Origin: Alisma plantago-aquatica
Lineage: Eukaryota; Streptophyta; Magnoliopsida; Alismatales; Alismataceae
DNA length: 64,000 nucleotides
Reading direction: 5' to 3'
NCBI GenBank assembly: GCA_963693085.1
Contig: OY856412.1
Location: 1,059,666,244-1,059,730,243 of the forward strand
A program made the position numbers and the translations under genes. The notes below the pieces were generated by a model. That model was not told the origin of the DNA. It ran no database searches and saw nothing but the letters and a program-made list of their open reading frames with translations. This document shows, piece after piece, positions 34,095 through 46,690 of the stretch (position 1 is its first letter; every line of letters starts with the position of its first letter).

Positions 34095-35150
34095 TAAGAT
34101 TTTTGTCCTCAAAATTCCATCAAACAAATAATCAATTCAGGATAAGACGTTTCCATATACATCATTGGCCCTTATGTGGCTTTACCCTATTCATGGCGCT
34201 TCCAAAGAACCTTTATCATCACATATTCTTTTCTCTGAGTTCCTTCACCTTGGTATCTGTAATCCTCACATGTGACTCAGGACATTGGTGCCTCCCTTGG
34301 GACTCACTAGGTTCATTGCTCAGCACATGACTCGGGTACCTCACATAGTGCTCTAAATTGGACATACGGAACTCATCATACATTACTTTATCATGAACGG
34401 TAAGATCCAACATAACCTTCTCCACCAATCCATCTCAAATGGACCCATGTATCAGGGACTCAGCTTTCTCCGCTATAGCTTAGAGGGGTCGGATTTTCAT
34501 ATCACATATTCTCCCACAGTGAACTGCATGTCAGTCTAATTTGCATCAACTTACAACTCATGTCATCTCTGGGCTCCTTTCAGCCATTGCACGATCAAAG
34601 AGACTTCATCTGCAGACACTATGGTCCTTTCTTGACCTTCACGAGGTCCCTTCACCAACATCATCTTAATGAAGTGGTGACCGACACAACCTCCTTTGCA
34701 GAGCTTCTTTACATCCCAATAATGGCTATGGTGGTTATCATCACATCTTATAAAGGACAAAACTGTCTCTATGCATCACTCTGAATGATACACATGCTTT
34801 CATCAGACCCTCTAGTCTGGATGGTACTAACCATTAGTTAGGGGTGATAAACTTGTACTAACATCTAGTTCTTCATGTATCTACTCCCACCTTATGGAAG
34901 TGTACCTTTAGGTTATATGCAAGAACCTTTGAACTCGCATCATGGTGTAGTTGAACCATCTCCCTCATATGTAGTTCAACCGGATCTGTCCCTTGACAAA
35001 ACTCTTTCTTTCTCTTATTATCTAGGTAAGGCAATCTACCATAACCCAAATTGCATCTTGACCTTCTCTGGTCCATGGGAAACTTACTACATATCCATAG
35101 TGATGAACTCCCATCCCCTCTCAGGGATTCTTATCTTCTATATCCTTACA
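34095..35150 (-). pseudogene. Decayed integrase of the Del-type element
   Basis: Read on the minus strand across frames and stops. It starts with a WEFITMDM-like segment and GPEKVKMQF near 35100. Next are TDPVELHMREMVQLH (34960-35000) and LEGLMKACVSF. The next readable piece is LQRRLCRSPLH..DDVGE near 34670, the counterpart of the CRSPLHWDDVGE motif of Tekay/Del integrases. It ends with RMSNLEHYVRYPSHVLSNEP (34219-34428) and VRITDTKVKELREK, the start of the C-terminal region that leads to the chromodomain-like end. More than a dozen stops fall in about 350 codons. Confidence 0.7.
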
Positions 35151-38100
35151 TAGGGTTACTGGTGCTCGTCCTTCATCTCCTGGCTTGTGTGGCAACATAC
35201 CACATGCAACTTCATCTGAAGCATCCAAAGTACCACTGTCACTTACTATTTTCATAGTACCATGGTGTATGGTGATCTTAAATCATGATATCCTGTATTG
35301 TCATGATTCCTTAAGATCGATTCCTCGGAAACCCTAAATCATTCTAATCGGGGTTTCATCACCTTCCTTTTCAGAGAAGTGCATCCGAGGTTCTACAACC
35401 ATCCTTTCCTTGCATCAAGGACTAGGCTGGCTAACCAAACAACCATTACCTTGATCAACTGATATTGTTACATCTGAGTGTTAGCCAAACTTATCTCTTT
35501 TCCAGTTGAGGGTTAACCTAACAACCTCTTCTATCCTCCATTACCACTTCACATCCTTAGGTGTCAGGTAACGTTGAAGACATACACCTCCATGTATTTC
35601 ACTTATTAACTCAACATCAAGAAAAATCTGAGCTTATTCTCTTGGTTTTTCAAACTCAAACTTGTATGACTCAACCTCATGATGAAAACATCCTCATAAG
35701 ATGACTACCTTAATACTCTTAGTGTTTGTAAACCATCCATGTATCATTCACTCCATAAGGGCATCTTGTCATCTCTTTCTTCATACCTCAAAGCAACGTT
35801 CCAACTCACATCATTTTTTATCCTTGGTGTATGGCATGCATATTTTCCTATCTCTCACTCCCATAACAAGAGGAAACAAGCATTTGGCTGCAGTCCAAAT
35901 ACAGAGTTCTTCCTGTTCTAAAAGTAGAGATGGTACATACCACCTTGCTAGTACACCTTTAAATCTAAGTTGGAACGTGCATCTTATGTCTCAACATCCC
36001 AATAATTCTCGATATCAAAGCTACTTCCATGGAAAATTGGTCTCGAACTTACTTGGGTCCGCACATAATCCTTGGTCATCTCCTCTGGGTCTATAGGGTT
36101 TCGACACTTTTGGGGTCATCCCTCTTCCCTCATGCATCCAGCGAGTTCCCTACTCATCTGCCCTTTGTGTCCCATGAGTTCATGAATGTGATTAATCTCC
36201 TAACTCATGGCCCTCAGACAATGATAGTTATTACCTCCCAACCCTATGGTGATGTGTATCTAGGGAATTAGGCAGCTCCTACTTCCATCAGTCTTATGCC
36301 TACATGACCCTAGGATAGACTTAGGATTCTATCATAGTATATGTTCAACTTATAACCTTACCCAACCATTAATCATCTCTCTCTCTGCATTCATGGCTAA
36401 CTTCCATTATTTCATAGGGGTCCTGGCAACCTACCTACCTTGGTCAGGATCCATACCGGTTACCTTCATGGTAACACATCCACATGCACTTAGAGATGGT
36501 TATCTATGGGTCTACAGGTTCATTCTCATACCATGTACTTTTCACTTAGCTTCTCAAGATCCTATGAGACCTCTTTAGGTTTCCTCAAAAACCACCAAAA
36601 ATGGGTATACACCCTACAAAAAGGGTCCCTCTCCCAGGATGGGAGGAAACTACACCTCTTGATAACAAAGGTCACAAACACCCTTATATCTCGGGTTTAC
36701 ATCCACATGAGCATACTTAACCCTAGAAAGCTCCTAAGTCACAAGAAGACCACCTATTACACAATGCTAGGCCATACTTGTTCTCATCCTCAACACTAGA
36801 TCACGATCATACCTTCCTGTGTCATCCACTTAGTTGAGAGGGGTTCATCAAACATACCTTTAAACTCAAGGGGTTTCCTTTTTTTCCTCTAAACATGAGG
36901 AGTACCATGCTCGAATCTATAGAAACTCAAATCTCATCATGAGCATCAGGTACACCACTTCCCCTCATAGGCCTAGGAACCCTAGGTCACTCCTATGATG
37001 CCCAACTGTTTGCTCAACCTCTTAACCACGAACCAAACATGTACAAGGCATGACTTGCACTTCCTATCATCCTTCTACTCGAGCAACACTTCAGAGTGGA
37101 GTCCTCCTCAAGGACAACCAACAAGGTATAAGGCCTCACAACCTATTACTAAACCTCTCCAGGTCTAAGGAACTCTTCTTATCATCTATACCATAGGTTC
37201 AGAGGTACCAATAGACTCATCCTTTCTCTAGGGTTTGGTTTCTCTCACGGCAACCAAGACATCACCAGCCTCCAGGGATCAAGCATGAGGCAACCACAAA
37301 CATTCACATAGGTCACATCATCCTCAACTCCCCACCTCATATCTCAGAGTCTAGGCTTCCCATCTCCTTGCTTGGGTCCTGCTCCCTCTCTCTAGAGCTA
37401 ACTCCACAAACAACCTCACTACCAGAGGTCCTCTCTCCATGAATATGGATCAAGCTCACCAGAATGCCCCCCATGGTGAAGCCTATGCTCAAGCTTATGT
37501 TTGTTCAAGGTTATCCATAACTCTTTATGCTTATCTCATCAACTTTCCAACATACCCCCTTAACCAGGGTCTTAGCATGACTGACGTACTAAGGGTTTCT
37601 ACTATGCTATGCTCACATAAGATCATGGTGTTTCCATAGGTTCTTCTCTAACCTCATCGATGAAGGAGCTATCCTTCACTCTAACATGCATGACCCTTCC
37701 CAGGGTTGGGTCACCCAAGGTAATCGGTCATCCAACCTCTCATGGCTCATATGGCATCCAAGGGATGTCTATCCAAATGCCTGGTTTACCTTGACATCTA
37801 AGTCATCATGTCATCTCCCTCTCTAACCTTCACTTAGGGTTAGGGTTAACATCATCCTTAGAGGATGTGCCAGGTCTCTACTTTTAATGGAGGTCTCTAC
37901 CTCCAAGACTAACTCTCTTTACTTATCCTCCTGACAAGAAGGTTTAGCCTCAAATATCTCCTGAGGGCATGACAACTTATGTCATACGACCTAAGCATGT
38001 ATCTATTCTTTGGTTTACGATTAAACTATTAAGCTTATGTCGATGACATCTTATTTACATGCTTTTCATTAATTTGGTGGAGGATTCCTTAAACCTTATC

Positions 38101-38430
38101 AACCTTACCCATACCTCAAGAGGGTGAGGAAAAGAGAGAAAACCTTAATCCTTAAGGTCCTTAACAACATTTGAGTTGAGGAGGGATGAACAAGATGAGA
38201 GAGTCCTAAAGGTATCTTATTTCGAGTTAGATCCTATGACATCGACCAGGTAGTCACACTAATCCGGGAGTCCTCGTATTTCGACTAGCAGTGCAGAGGA
38301 AAATCTTACCAGCCCCCGGACGTGATCCTTTTCTAGACACCTCAGTCTTTCAGAAAATCCTCTAATAACTCCCTTGGGTTCTACGGAGTTTGCAAAATTT
38401 AATAATTATTAAAGATTAAAGGAGGAACTT
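35151..38430 (-). pseudogene. Remaining interior of the Del-type element, gag-pol beyond recognition
   Basis: By length and position this should hold gag, protease, reverse transcriptase and RNase H. I could not find FMDD/YIDD, DTGAS or zinc-knuckle motifs, and no frame is open for more than about 130 codons on either strand. Base use is rich in CC/CT on the plus strand, unlike the surrounding AT-rich LTRs, which suggests ancestral coding sequence on the minus strand. The 60-130 residue open frames on the plus strand here are not genes. Confidence 0.45.
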
Positions 38431-38446
38431 ATGCACTGATACCAAA
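38431..38446 (-). promoter_or_regulatory. Primer binding site (initiator tRNA-Met)
   Basis: The minus strand reads TTTGGTATCAGTGCAT immediately after the 5' LTR end. TGGTATCAGAGC is the site complementary to initiator tRNA-Met used by Del/Tekay and many copia elements; one base differs. Confidence 0.82.
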
Positions 38447-41400
38447 TGTAACGACCCCACCTCCCAGTAACCCCCAATTAAGGGAGACCAAGAGGTCAGA
38501 ACTGTTATCCCCATTTCCAGATAAAAGGTTTGACAAATATCAATAATAATTATCAAATTCTACTAAGCTAAATTGAAAGGATGTAATAAAATTAAACTTT
38601 TCATACCTTTTTCAAAACTTGGATATCTACTTCTATCCTCATCAAGAGTCTATTCTAACTAATCCTCCTTTGTACTTTAATTCTCATTTAATTCCACATA
38701 TGCTACTTTACTGTTTGTTTTTTTCACTTGAACCTAAAACACCGACAAACAAAACGTCGGTAAGCACGAAGCTGGTATGTGGGGGAAACTATAATCGTGC
38801 AACTATGATAACAATGTAATCAACCAATTATCATTTAACAACTAAGATTATGTCTTAAGCAATACTAATCAATCTTTACCTATCCCCTATCTCTGTGCTA
38901 TCCCTGCAGTGGACCTCGATGCTACCTTCCTCATGGTAGATCCCCATTAAACCCCACATGATCCTACCTAATAGGTAGATCAATATCTAGGGTTGAGTCA
39001 CATGTCACTACCCATATGTAGCCCGATCCTTGACTCAAGGTGTGCTAAAGAGTCACATGGCACTACCCATAGGTAGCCCAATCCCTCACTCAAGGTGACT
39101 TGATGGACCTACCCCATTGGTAGACATGTACTTAGTCATCCAATGAGCTGATGGACCTACCCCATAGGTAGCCATGTACTAGGTCAAACTATTAAGATAA
39201 AGAGGGGACTAGGATCTGAGATGGTAGGCACATATCTTAAGTGATAGTCATATCCACATTATAGTTTGCATGAATTAAATTCATCCAATAGTTTAATTCA
39301 AGTCATCGAGGAAAACTTTGAAAACCTTGAAAAACTAATTCGAGATATTCATAAGCGTAACCACATACCTGTCAGGTAGATTTGAGACAGAATCAACCAA
39401 GAAGGGAAATCCAATCAAGCAAGTACAAGAATCTTGAAATCACATCCAATTCCTTTTTATCAGAATCTATTCAAACCATCTTGATACTTAAGGTTTCTAT
39501 TCCTTTGTAGGATTTCTACCTCTTTTAGGGTTTACTTTGCAATTAGGGGTTTTACTTCATTTTACTCCTTTAAACCCTAATTTCTCATCTATCCTTCATG
39601 AAAGTTATTAAGGTTACCCTTTAACAACATATAACCTTAATTTCAGAAACAACACAATTAATCATCAATTCATAGTTAATTATGATCTAATTTACATATG
39701 AACTCTATTTGTCATTAATTCTACCTTTATCCATTAGAACACCCTAATTACTACATTAAGGGTATTTATCCACATTTAGGAACTTTTATACTCGAAATAG
39801 CTGGTAATTATCATATCTCAACTTGATTCATGATTTTGCATAATTAAAACCATTATGAGTCACATTTACTAATATTAGGGTTTCAAAGCCCATCACATCA
39901 TATTTATACACATGAAACTCTAAATTAAACTAATTACGTGCAAAGTTCATCCTTTTTGTTCTTAATGTACCTTTTTATAATTAACATGTTAATATCAACT
40001 TTAAACATCTATTTAACCCTTCCCAAATCATTAATCACCAAAGATTCAGGTTTTGTATTAATGAAGCCATTAAAGATAGCATCTTTACATAATTTTTGAA
40101 TTAAAATTAGAATAAGGATTCAAAACTATTTTTAGTGGATTCCTCACATTTTTCTGAGCAAGATTCATATATAACTTGCCCAATTCTGAATTACTGTTTT
40201 ATTTCTAGAATTATTTGAACTTATCATTATTTGGACCAATCATGCACTGCCACGTCAGCAGAAAAAGATTACCTTGTATCAAACTGATCTGGCTCTGATT
40301 AGGTGTGAAAGGACCCCCGTGGCCCTTGGTTGTTGAACATGCACTCTTGGGCAGATGAGTCTTTTGGCTCTATCTTCTCCTTCCTTCACGCGACACCTGC
40401 AACGGCTTGAAGCCGTGCACCCATTGTCAGCTCCGTAGACAGGTCACTGACTCCTCATCTTGCACAAGCTCTGCCGCCCCTTCCTCATGGTGTAGCAGAG
40501 GCAATCTCAGCATGTCGAGCCTCCCCAAGGCTGAGGGCACCGTTCCTCCAGCTTCTCTTGGCCGCCCTCACACTTGGCGTCTGCAACCTGCTCCGCGACA
40601 CACTGTCACATTTTCAGTGCCCAGGACATACGCCGCCCTCTCCAAGGTTGGGTGCCCACCTCGCTTGCCTTGTTGGAAAGTCAGATGGTGGCAGGGTGTC
40701 CTCGACAGTAGCCTAAGGTCCTCTGCAAGACACCCCGACCTAACCTGCTACGGTGACGGCTGTACAAGCTTCGTGACGCAGTTGCAAAGATCAACCTAGT
40801 TCTTGGTCCGTCCTCGACGCCCCCTCACCCTTCTCCCATTGCACCTCATCTCCCTTTGTCATGGTTGTCATCACTTTGACACCAAGAGGTAACAGTGGTT
40901 GGCTGTCTAAGATTGCAATAGCTTCGTGGAAGAACACTGCCTAGACTAGGAGCAGATGATAGGGGAAAGAGAGATGAGGTTCCCTCTATGTGAAGGGATG
41001 GATTCTAACCCTATATATATAGTCCGTAGCACTTAGGATTTGTGAGTCCACGTGGTTCTAGCTTCCTTAGTTGTTTATACATAACTTGGCAGTGCCAATG
41101 TTAAATAAGGAAAGGATATTAGAGGTTTCCATTCCACTTTCCTTATTGGATAAATTGCCAACTTCTCGATTAAAGCACTTGGTTAGCAACCCATCAAAGG
41201 TGAAATACCTATTCTAGATTGTTCCCTTATTTAATTATCTTGGGTTTCCATACATAATTACATATATATAAAGATTCCTCCTCATATCTTACTTCTTAAT
41301 CCAAAGTGGCAAGGAGTATTACAACTATCCGCAAAATCAATTTCCAAGATTATATAATCTTAACACCAATGAGGAAAGAAAAGAAATACTCCTTTATATA

Positions 41401-41877
41401 AACCCTTTGCTTTTATCCTTAAAGGCCACGAGAGGCACCACCACATAATTTCCACATAATTCTTATCTTTTCCTTATTAATCCATATTTCCTTCTTAATA
41501 GACTTTTTTTTAAGTATTTCTCATTATTCTTCATTTCCTTTCATCTTTTCCTATTGCTTTTATTAGAAATTACATATAAACGAAATTTATTCAATTGTGG
41601 CCATTAATGCCACTTTCCATGTATTTCTAATAATTATTTTACTTAATATCCAATATCTTATATTCTTTTCTATTATTTGGACTTTTCTTCCGTTCTTCTC
41701 TTTTATATCCATTAATGGATTAATCTAATAATAGGAATCATGAAATCCCTGTCAAAAGGGATATTTGTAAAGTAATCCATTGTTTGAAGCAAAACATACA
41801 ACCTTTTTAATTAAGTCCAATTCATAAAATCTTTACATTTCAATTATGAAAACATACGCAAAATTAGGGTTGTAACA
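38447..41877 (-). repeat. 5' LTR of the Del-type element
   Basis: 3431 bp, TGTAACGACC...GGTTGTAACA on the plus strand. U3 runs from 41877 to the TATA run at about 41012-41021. A GC-rich block (40250-40900) follows, with AT-rich U5 to 38447. A hairpin array lies at about 38959-39186. The left copy is 25898-34080 without its insertion. Confidence 0.9.
41011..41022 (-). promoter_or_regulatory. TATA box of the Del-type 5' LTR
   Basis: CTATATATATAG, followed on the minus strand by GGGTTAGAATCC. In the 3' LTR the same run is the site of the 4.7 kb insertion. Confidence 0.6.
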
Positions 41878-41882
41878 ATAGC

Positions 41883-42105
41883 CTTGTGGTGTCTTCTGAT
41901 GAAGTTGTAACCATTGTGGATCTTGAGATAGTGGAACCTTACACGATGTAGAGTTTGTGTGAATGTATCATCACCTTCATCCAGACACCATCATGTTTAA
42001 GATGTTTTTAAGAATATTAATACCTCTATTTTCTCTAAAGAACTTACAACCCATGTCTTCAAATGTGACTAATGAGATGAGATTCTTCTTCAATTAAAAA
42101 ACAAG
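41883..42105 (-). pseudogene. Copia GAG-pre-integrase region
   Basis: From 41989 down the minus strand reads DGVWMKVMIHSHKLYIV, a stop, then GSTISRST and SSEDTTR. This is the usual copia pattern before the integrase zinc finger (LYVL.GST...DTTRLWHMRLGH). At 41882 the reading meets the Del element and continues at 25892, so the two parts are one element. There is a single stop in about 36 codons here. Confidence 0.75.
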
Positions 42106-42360
42106 TCATACATACATTAATTTACTAACTTCACCATCAAACTTATTGATCTCCATTATGCCAACACCAATAATCTTGCAAGTATGATCATCACCCATTA
42201 GGATATCTTCACCTTGATGTGACAAATACATATGGAAATAATCATTACACTCAGTCATGTGGTGTGTGCATGTTGAATCAAGATCAGATTCCTTCTTGAA
42301 GTCATAGGATGGAAATGAATCAAGAATGTATCCCTCATCTTCAAAACCTCCAGAAGCCAC
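42106..42360 (-). pseudogene. Copia protease segment
   Basis: 84 residues with DLDSTCTHHMTE at the place of the copia protease active site (usually D-S-G/A-C-T-x-H-M). EDILMGDDHTCKIIGVGIMEI follows, matching the V.MGN.H.C...G.G.I strand pattern of copia protease. The Gly after Asp-Ser is Thr here. Confidence 0.78.
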
Positions 42361-43160
42361 TATTGCATTAACTATAATATCATTATATTTCTCATGCTTT
42401 TTCTTGTTTTGAAACTTGTAGTATTTATCTCAGGTATCACATGTATTGTTTCTATTGTTGATCTTCTTTGATTGATGTGAATTTGACTTGTTCTTCTTTT
42501 TCTTTGAATTATAAGGGTCTTTGTCATGTGGATGGTCTATTCCTGTAGCGGGCAATGCATCACATGCTACTTCTATTGAAGAAGGATCCTTATATAATTT
42601 CTATTGAGAAGTCAAGGTCATTTAGATTTCATGGAGTGACATAGTATTGACTTGTGGAATATAATGATATTTGGGAGATTCTTTTAGGATGGTGGAAGGT
42701 TACAAAGCAAAACAATTACTTGATCATTGTGCTATATCTTCAGATAAATATGTTTGAGGTCATGGAGAATTTCATCAACTCATCGAGAAGATCCAAAAAG
42801 GAATCACCTTCTTCCATGTGAAGCATGAAAAGGTGCTTCTTTAATGCAATCTCATTGGTGTTGGACTTCTTCTTATGGAGTGCTTCAAGTTTGTCCCAAA
42901 CATCTTTGATAGTCTTCATATGGACAACTTCATGAAGGACTTCATCCTCTAAGTATAGAAAGTGCATGTGTAGTACTTTTGACCAATATCCTCATGTTGG
43001 TCATCCGACATGGGTTTAGGTTTCTTCTCCTTTCTTAGAAGAGCTTTGTGGACTCCTTGCATGAGGCAAGATTCACACTTGAAATCATAGAGAGAAGTTA
43101 TTAAAGTGATCAAACTTCTCAATGTTGTACTTATACATTATGGTATAAATGTAGTAGTAC
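42361..43160 (-). pseudogene. Copia gag
   Basis: 42740-42967 reads LEDEVLHEVVHMKTIKDVW, then KLEALHKKKSNTNEIALKKHL and MLHMEEGDSFLDLLDE. This is the UBN2-type gag core of Ty1/copia (LADEVL..V...T...W.KLE..Y..KS..NK..LKK.L). Upstream, EKFD..NNFSL and HKALLRKEKKPKPMSDD (43000-43140) are the expected N-terminus in changing frames. The zinc-knuckle region near 42420-42450 is decayed. Confidence 0.75.
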
Positions 43161-43199
43161 AACTCGCTCTTATACTGGTAGTTGGGATAGGCTGGTTAT

Positions 43200-43870
43200 G
43201 GGAGACCATAACAATATGGCCTAATGAGATTTTTGTGTATATGTGAAAGTATAATATTGAGCAATCCAACCAAATACATAGATGAAGATAAATGATGTAT
43301 CAACAAAGTAACCACAAATATGAGAATAAAGTGGTGTGGCACATCCCTAGTAAGGGATCCTTCATCCATAGGAGGAGATGATATTATTGATGAATAATTA
43401 TAGAGGTGATGATTACAAAATACAACATACAAACCCAATCCCCTTCTACACCAAAATTCAACTGCAAAAGAAGATGAGTTGTTGGATAGAAGATTTTGAA
43501 GACTTGAAACCCTAGAGAAGGCCCAAGTCCATTTGTGGTTTTTGGTCTTCAAAAAATGGCATCTCTTTAATGCTCTACATGTTTGGGATAATTTGGGGGC
43601 TTTTTTAAGAATATGAACCATATCCAAAGTCCTAAATCATATGGTTTCTTTACGATTGCATTTATGGTCCAATTAGACTATATATGGTCTTGAAAAAGGA
43701 ATGTATTTTCATTTTAACATTACTTATGATCTACTGTTGGACCATGGTGTAGATGGAACCTAAACACAAATACAATCTAGGAAAACCATATACGGTCTGA
43801 TGTATGACTGTAAATGCACATGTAGGTACCCAAAATGAATCTCAATGATGTCAAGGCTAGGTGTAGACGT
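43200..43870 (-). repeat. Copia LTR, probably the 5' LTR of the split element
   Basis: Lies directly upstream of the copia gag on the minus strand. It shares blocks with 2408-2704 and 4945-5200. The boundaries and primer site are too decayed to place exactly, and the right edge (about 43840-43880) is an estimate. A 143-residue open frame inside it (43196-43627) is not a gene. Confidence 0.5.
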
Positions 43871-46095
43871 CGAGTTCATAAAATAATTTTTTCTAGAGAG
43901 TTTAATACACCTTCTCGACAACATCTAATGGCGCTCCATGTCCATGACTTTTTGAGCAATTTCTTTTTTTGTTCTTCATCACTTTGACTCTATCTCTATG
44001 TGACTTGGTCCTTGATGATTAGATATTACATTTTGTTTGTTTTTTATAAATAACAATAACTCATTAAAAGACAATATAATTGTAAATTATAAGATACAAA
44101 CTTAAAATTTAGAATCAATACCATTATACATGCTTAAATAATAGTGTGTAAATATAGTACAATATTGACATTTCAAATCACCTCATGGATGGAATTTTTT
44201 CTTATCCTCTAAAAAAATACTAATCAGTAGGGAAAAAAATCAAAAGAAATGAGACACTTCAATACTTTTTAAATCCATAGTTGCACTATGATTTTACTTT
44301 TCTAAATATATTAAGAAATATGTGAGTTTATGTTTAGATTATGAGACCCACCACCACAAACCAAATCAATTTTTTCAATGAGAAGAAGAAGAAGATCATA
44401 AGAGTTAAACATGTGATTGTCAATTCATTATTTAATTGCCAAAAATGTATTAATGATGAACTATCTTAGTGCAAGTATTTTATGGACACTAAACTAACAA
44501 GTGATGTTCTATCTTTTGACAGATTGCATTAGGGAGAATAAAATTCACTCTCTCATTTGGGGGAGGGGAAGCCAGTGTTCCCTACTTCTCTCCCCCAGGC
44601 TCTGTTTCCTAATCCCATATTGGGTAGAGCATCCAGTGTAGGAGGGTCATAGTAATTGGTGGTTTCTTCTCTTTGGTAGAGACTATCCTCCTCAGGACTT
44701 GTGCTACCCATTGCTTCAGTTATTGGGATGCCATTAGAGATGACCTTTTGTGATGGGTGGGATGGCTATTTTGAGATTCAATTTGATATTTTATTTTCCC
44801 CTCAGGTTCTAGGAACCCAACATGACCCCTTCTGGCATTGAACCTACTATATCGAGTATCTGCCCCCTTTTGGCTCATATGCTTTCTTTCATTTTGATTT
44901 CCTTTTCTATATTTATTTTAGATTTTATTTAGAAGGTTCATGCTCTTCTTTTTCAATGTTTGCATATTCTACCTCCATACTTATGGATGGTCCCTCCTAC
45001 TTTGGAGGTATATATGGTCTATTTCCTATAGATAGCTGTCTAGTTTTGGGGTTTCCCCTTGATACCTCATATTGATTACATATTAGCAGTGTGTGCCTCT
45101 ACAAATGGAAACTAATCAAGGAAAGTGTATGGTGAACACTTAGTTGTCCATTCTTTTGTCCATGTATAGTTATTAGGATACTTGAAAATGGGAGATGATC
45201 AAGATTGATGAGGGCTTCTATTAAAAAGATTCTCCTATGTGTCAACCAAGAACCTGATTTGGAGCATTTTAGCTATTCACATTATCATCTCTATAATGTT
45301 GTGTGTCATTATATTTATCTGTAATCATCAAAGGTCTCTTCAAAGATGTCGTACATTTCAAATGTATGTTTCAATATGATTTATATTTTACAAAAATCAA
45401 GAATTAATGCTAGTTTTACATCTATACAAGTGAGATATCATTGGGGCATGGTATTCTTTGGAAGACATGCACCCAAATATAATAGAGACTAATTCACTCA
45501 GGTCCATGTTTGTGGCTTAGACTCTTTTAGTTTTTTTAAAATAAGATCATTTTCATATGAGATTTCTTAAGTATAGGATTCCTCATGGGAGACTCAAATT
45601 TAAATTATGACACACTATGCAAATTTTGTTCTTGCTCATAATAGAATTACAACAAGATTGCTCCATGTGCTAATAACTCCTTAGTGAGGCAATGAATTAG
45701 CATTTAAGATCATGTTAGAAAACGAATAGTCAAGATAGGTATAGGCTTCATGTGGCTATTTACTTTCAAAACAACAACTTGAGATATCTGGAAAAATTGA
45801 ATAAAATTGACTTATTTTGTGGACTACACAATTGACATGTTCTTATTTTATCCATGTAGGATCACCATATCACATTCTATATCATTATGCAGACATGTCT
45901 ATATCTCACATCTCATCACCCAATGGATATTTTTTACACATGTGACATTTAATTTCTTCTTAGCATTGGGTGAAGAAAAGGAATCCACATCACAAATGTC
46001 TCCCTTTAAGTTTCTCCTTTCATTGATTGATTTGATAAACTAAGATTCATGGCGCCATTACTATCCATTGTGTCAATAGTATTATTCCTAAGGAA
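43871..46095. other. AT-rich sequence without recognisable genes
   Basis: No coding motif found on either strand. 44560-44900 is richer in GC and may be decayed downstream gag or pol of the gypsy fragment that follows, but nothing specific can be read. Confidence 0.35.
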
Positions 46096-46690
46096 AAAGT
46101 CAACATGATTCTGGATTCACCAATGTCATAACATCATCACCCACCCCTTCATACCAAATAAACATGTGGTTCCACTCATATAGTTCTACTCAGGAAATTT
46201 TTGAAAACTAAATCGTTCCCAATCCTCTAGCAATGGTTCCCCATCTTATTTCATGAAGATAGTGGTTTAGTTAAGGACCTCTACCATATTTCATAGTGAA
46301 AGGAACTTCTTTAGAAATCTTTGGAGGAGTGCATCCCATGTGGCAATAGATCCCTTATCAAAGTCTTTAATCCACTTCAAAGGCCCTTATGAAAATGAAT
46401 ATGGAAAAAGGCAAATTCATGGTGCATCAAATGTCATCATATGATCTTCATCATGTCCCTAAAATCTAGAAATTTGGCGACATAGAGGTTGGGATCTTTG
46501 GGTTCAAGGACTAAAAATTCTATAATACCAATCAGGCTTGGGTTAAGATGGAGTGATATGCTTTCACTATTGCTCTCTAATTGTTGAATTAGATGAATTT
46601 TGTGGTAACGACATGATGTATCTAATGAGTGCATATTCATATTAGTTTTAGTCATGTATTTATCTTACATAAAAATTACATTGTACATTT
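46096..46690 (-). pseudogene. Ty3/gypsy gag remnant
   Basis: The minus strand reads, across frames, LEPKDPNLYVAKFLDFRDMM, a MMTFDAP segment, then LFPYSF. After these come KWIKDFDKGSIATWDALLQRFLKKF and KQDGEPLLEDWERF-like segments near 46180-46290. This matches the retrotransposon gag core of the Athila/Tat branch (RLFPFSL..KA..W....P.SI.TW......FL.KYFP, then Q.D.E.L..AWERF). There are several stops. No pol was found further along. Confidence 0.6.

Larger units (their letters stand above)
25898..41877 (-). mobile_element. Del/Tekay-type Ty3/gypsy LTR retrotransposon, nested in copia
   Basis: LTRs of about 3.43 kb (38447-41877 and 25898-34080, the latter carrying a 4745-bp insertion) enclose a 4.4 kb interior. 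The element is flanked by ACAGC (25893-25897) and ATAGC (41878-41882), a target duplication with one change. The minus-strand primer site TGGTATCAGTGC next to the right LTR, and the tract AGAGGGGAAGGA next to the left LTR, fix the orientation. The interior is a stop-riddled gag-pol whose integrase can still be read. It interrupts the integrase region of a copia element. Confidence 0.88.

Noticed and set aside
34081..38446. Non-coding interior, as in a LARD-type element
   Set aside because: Integrase motifs can still be read on the minus strand (PSHVLSNEP, CRSPLH..DDVGE, TDPVELHMREMV), so it is decayed coding sequence.
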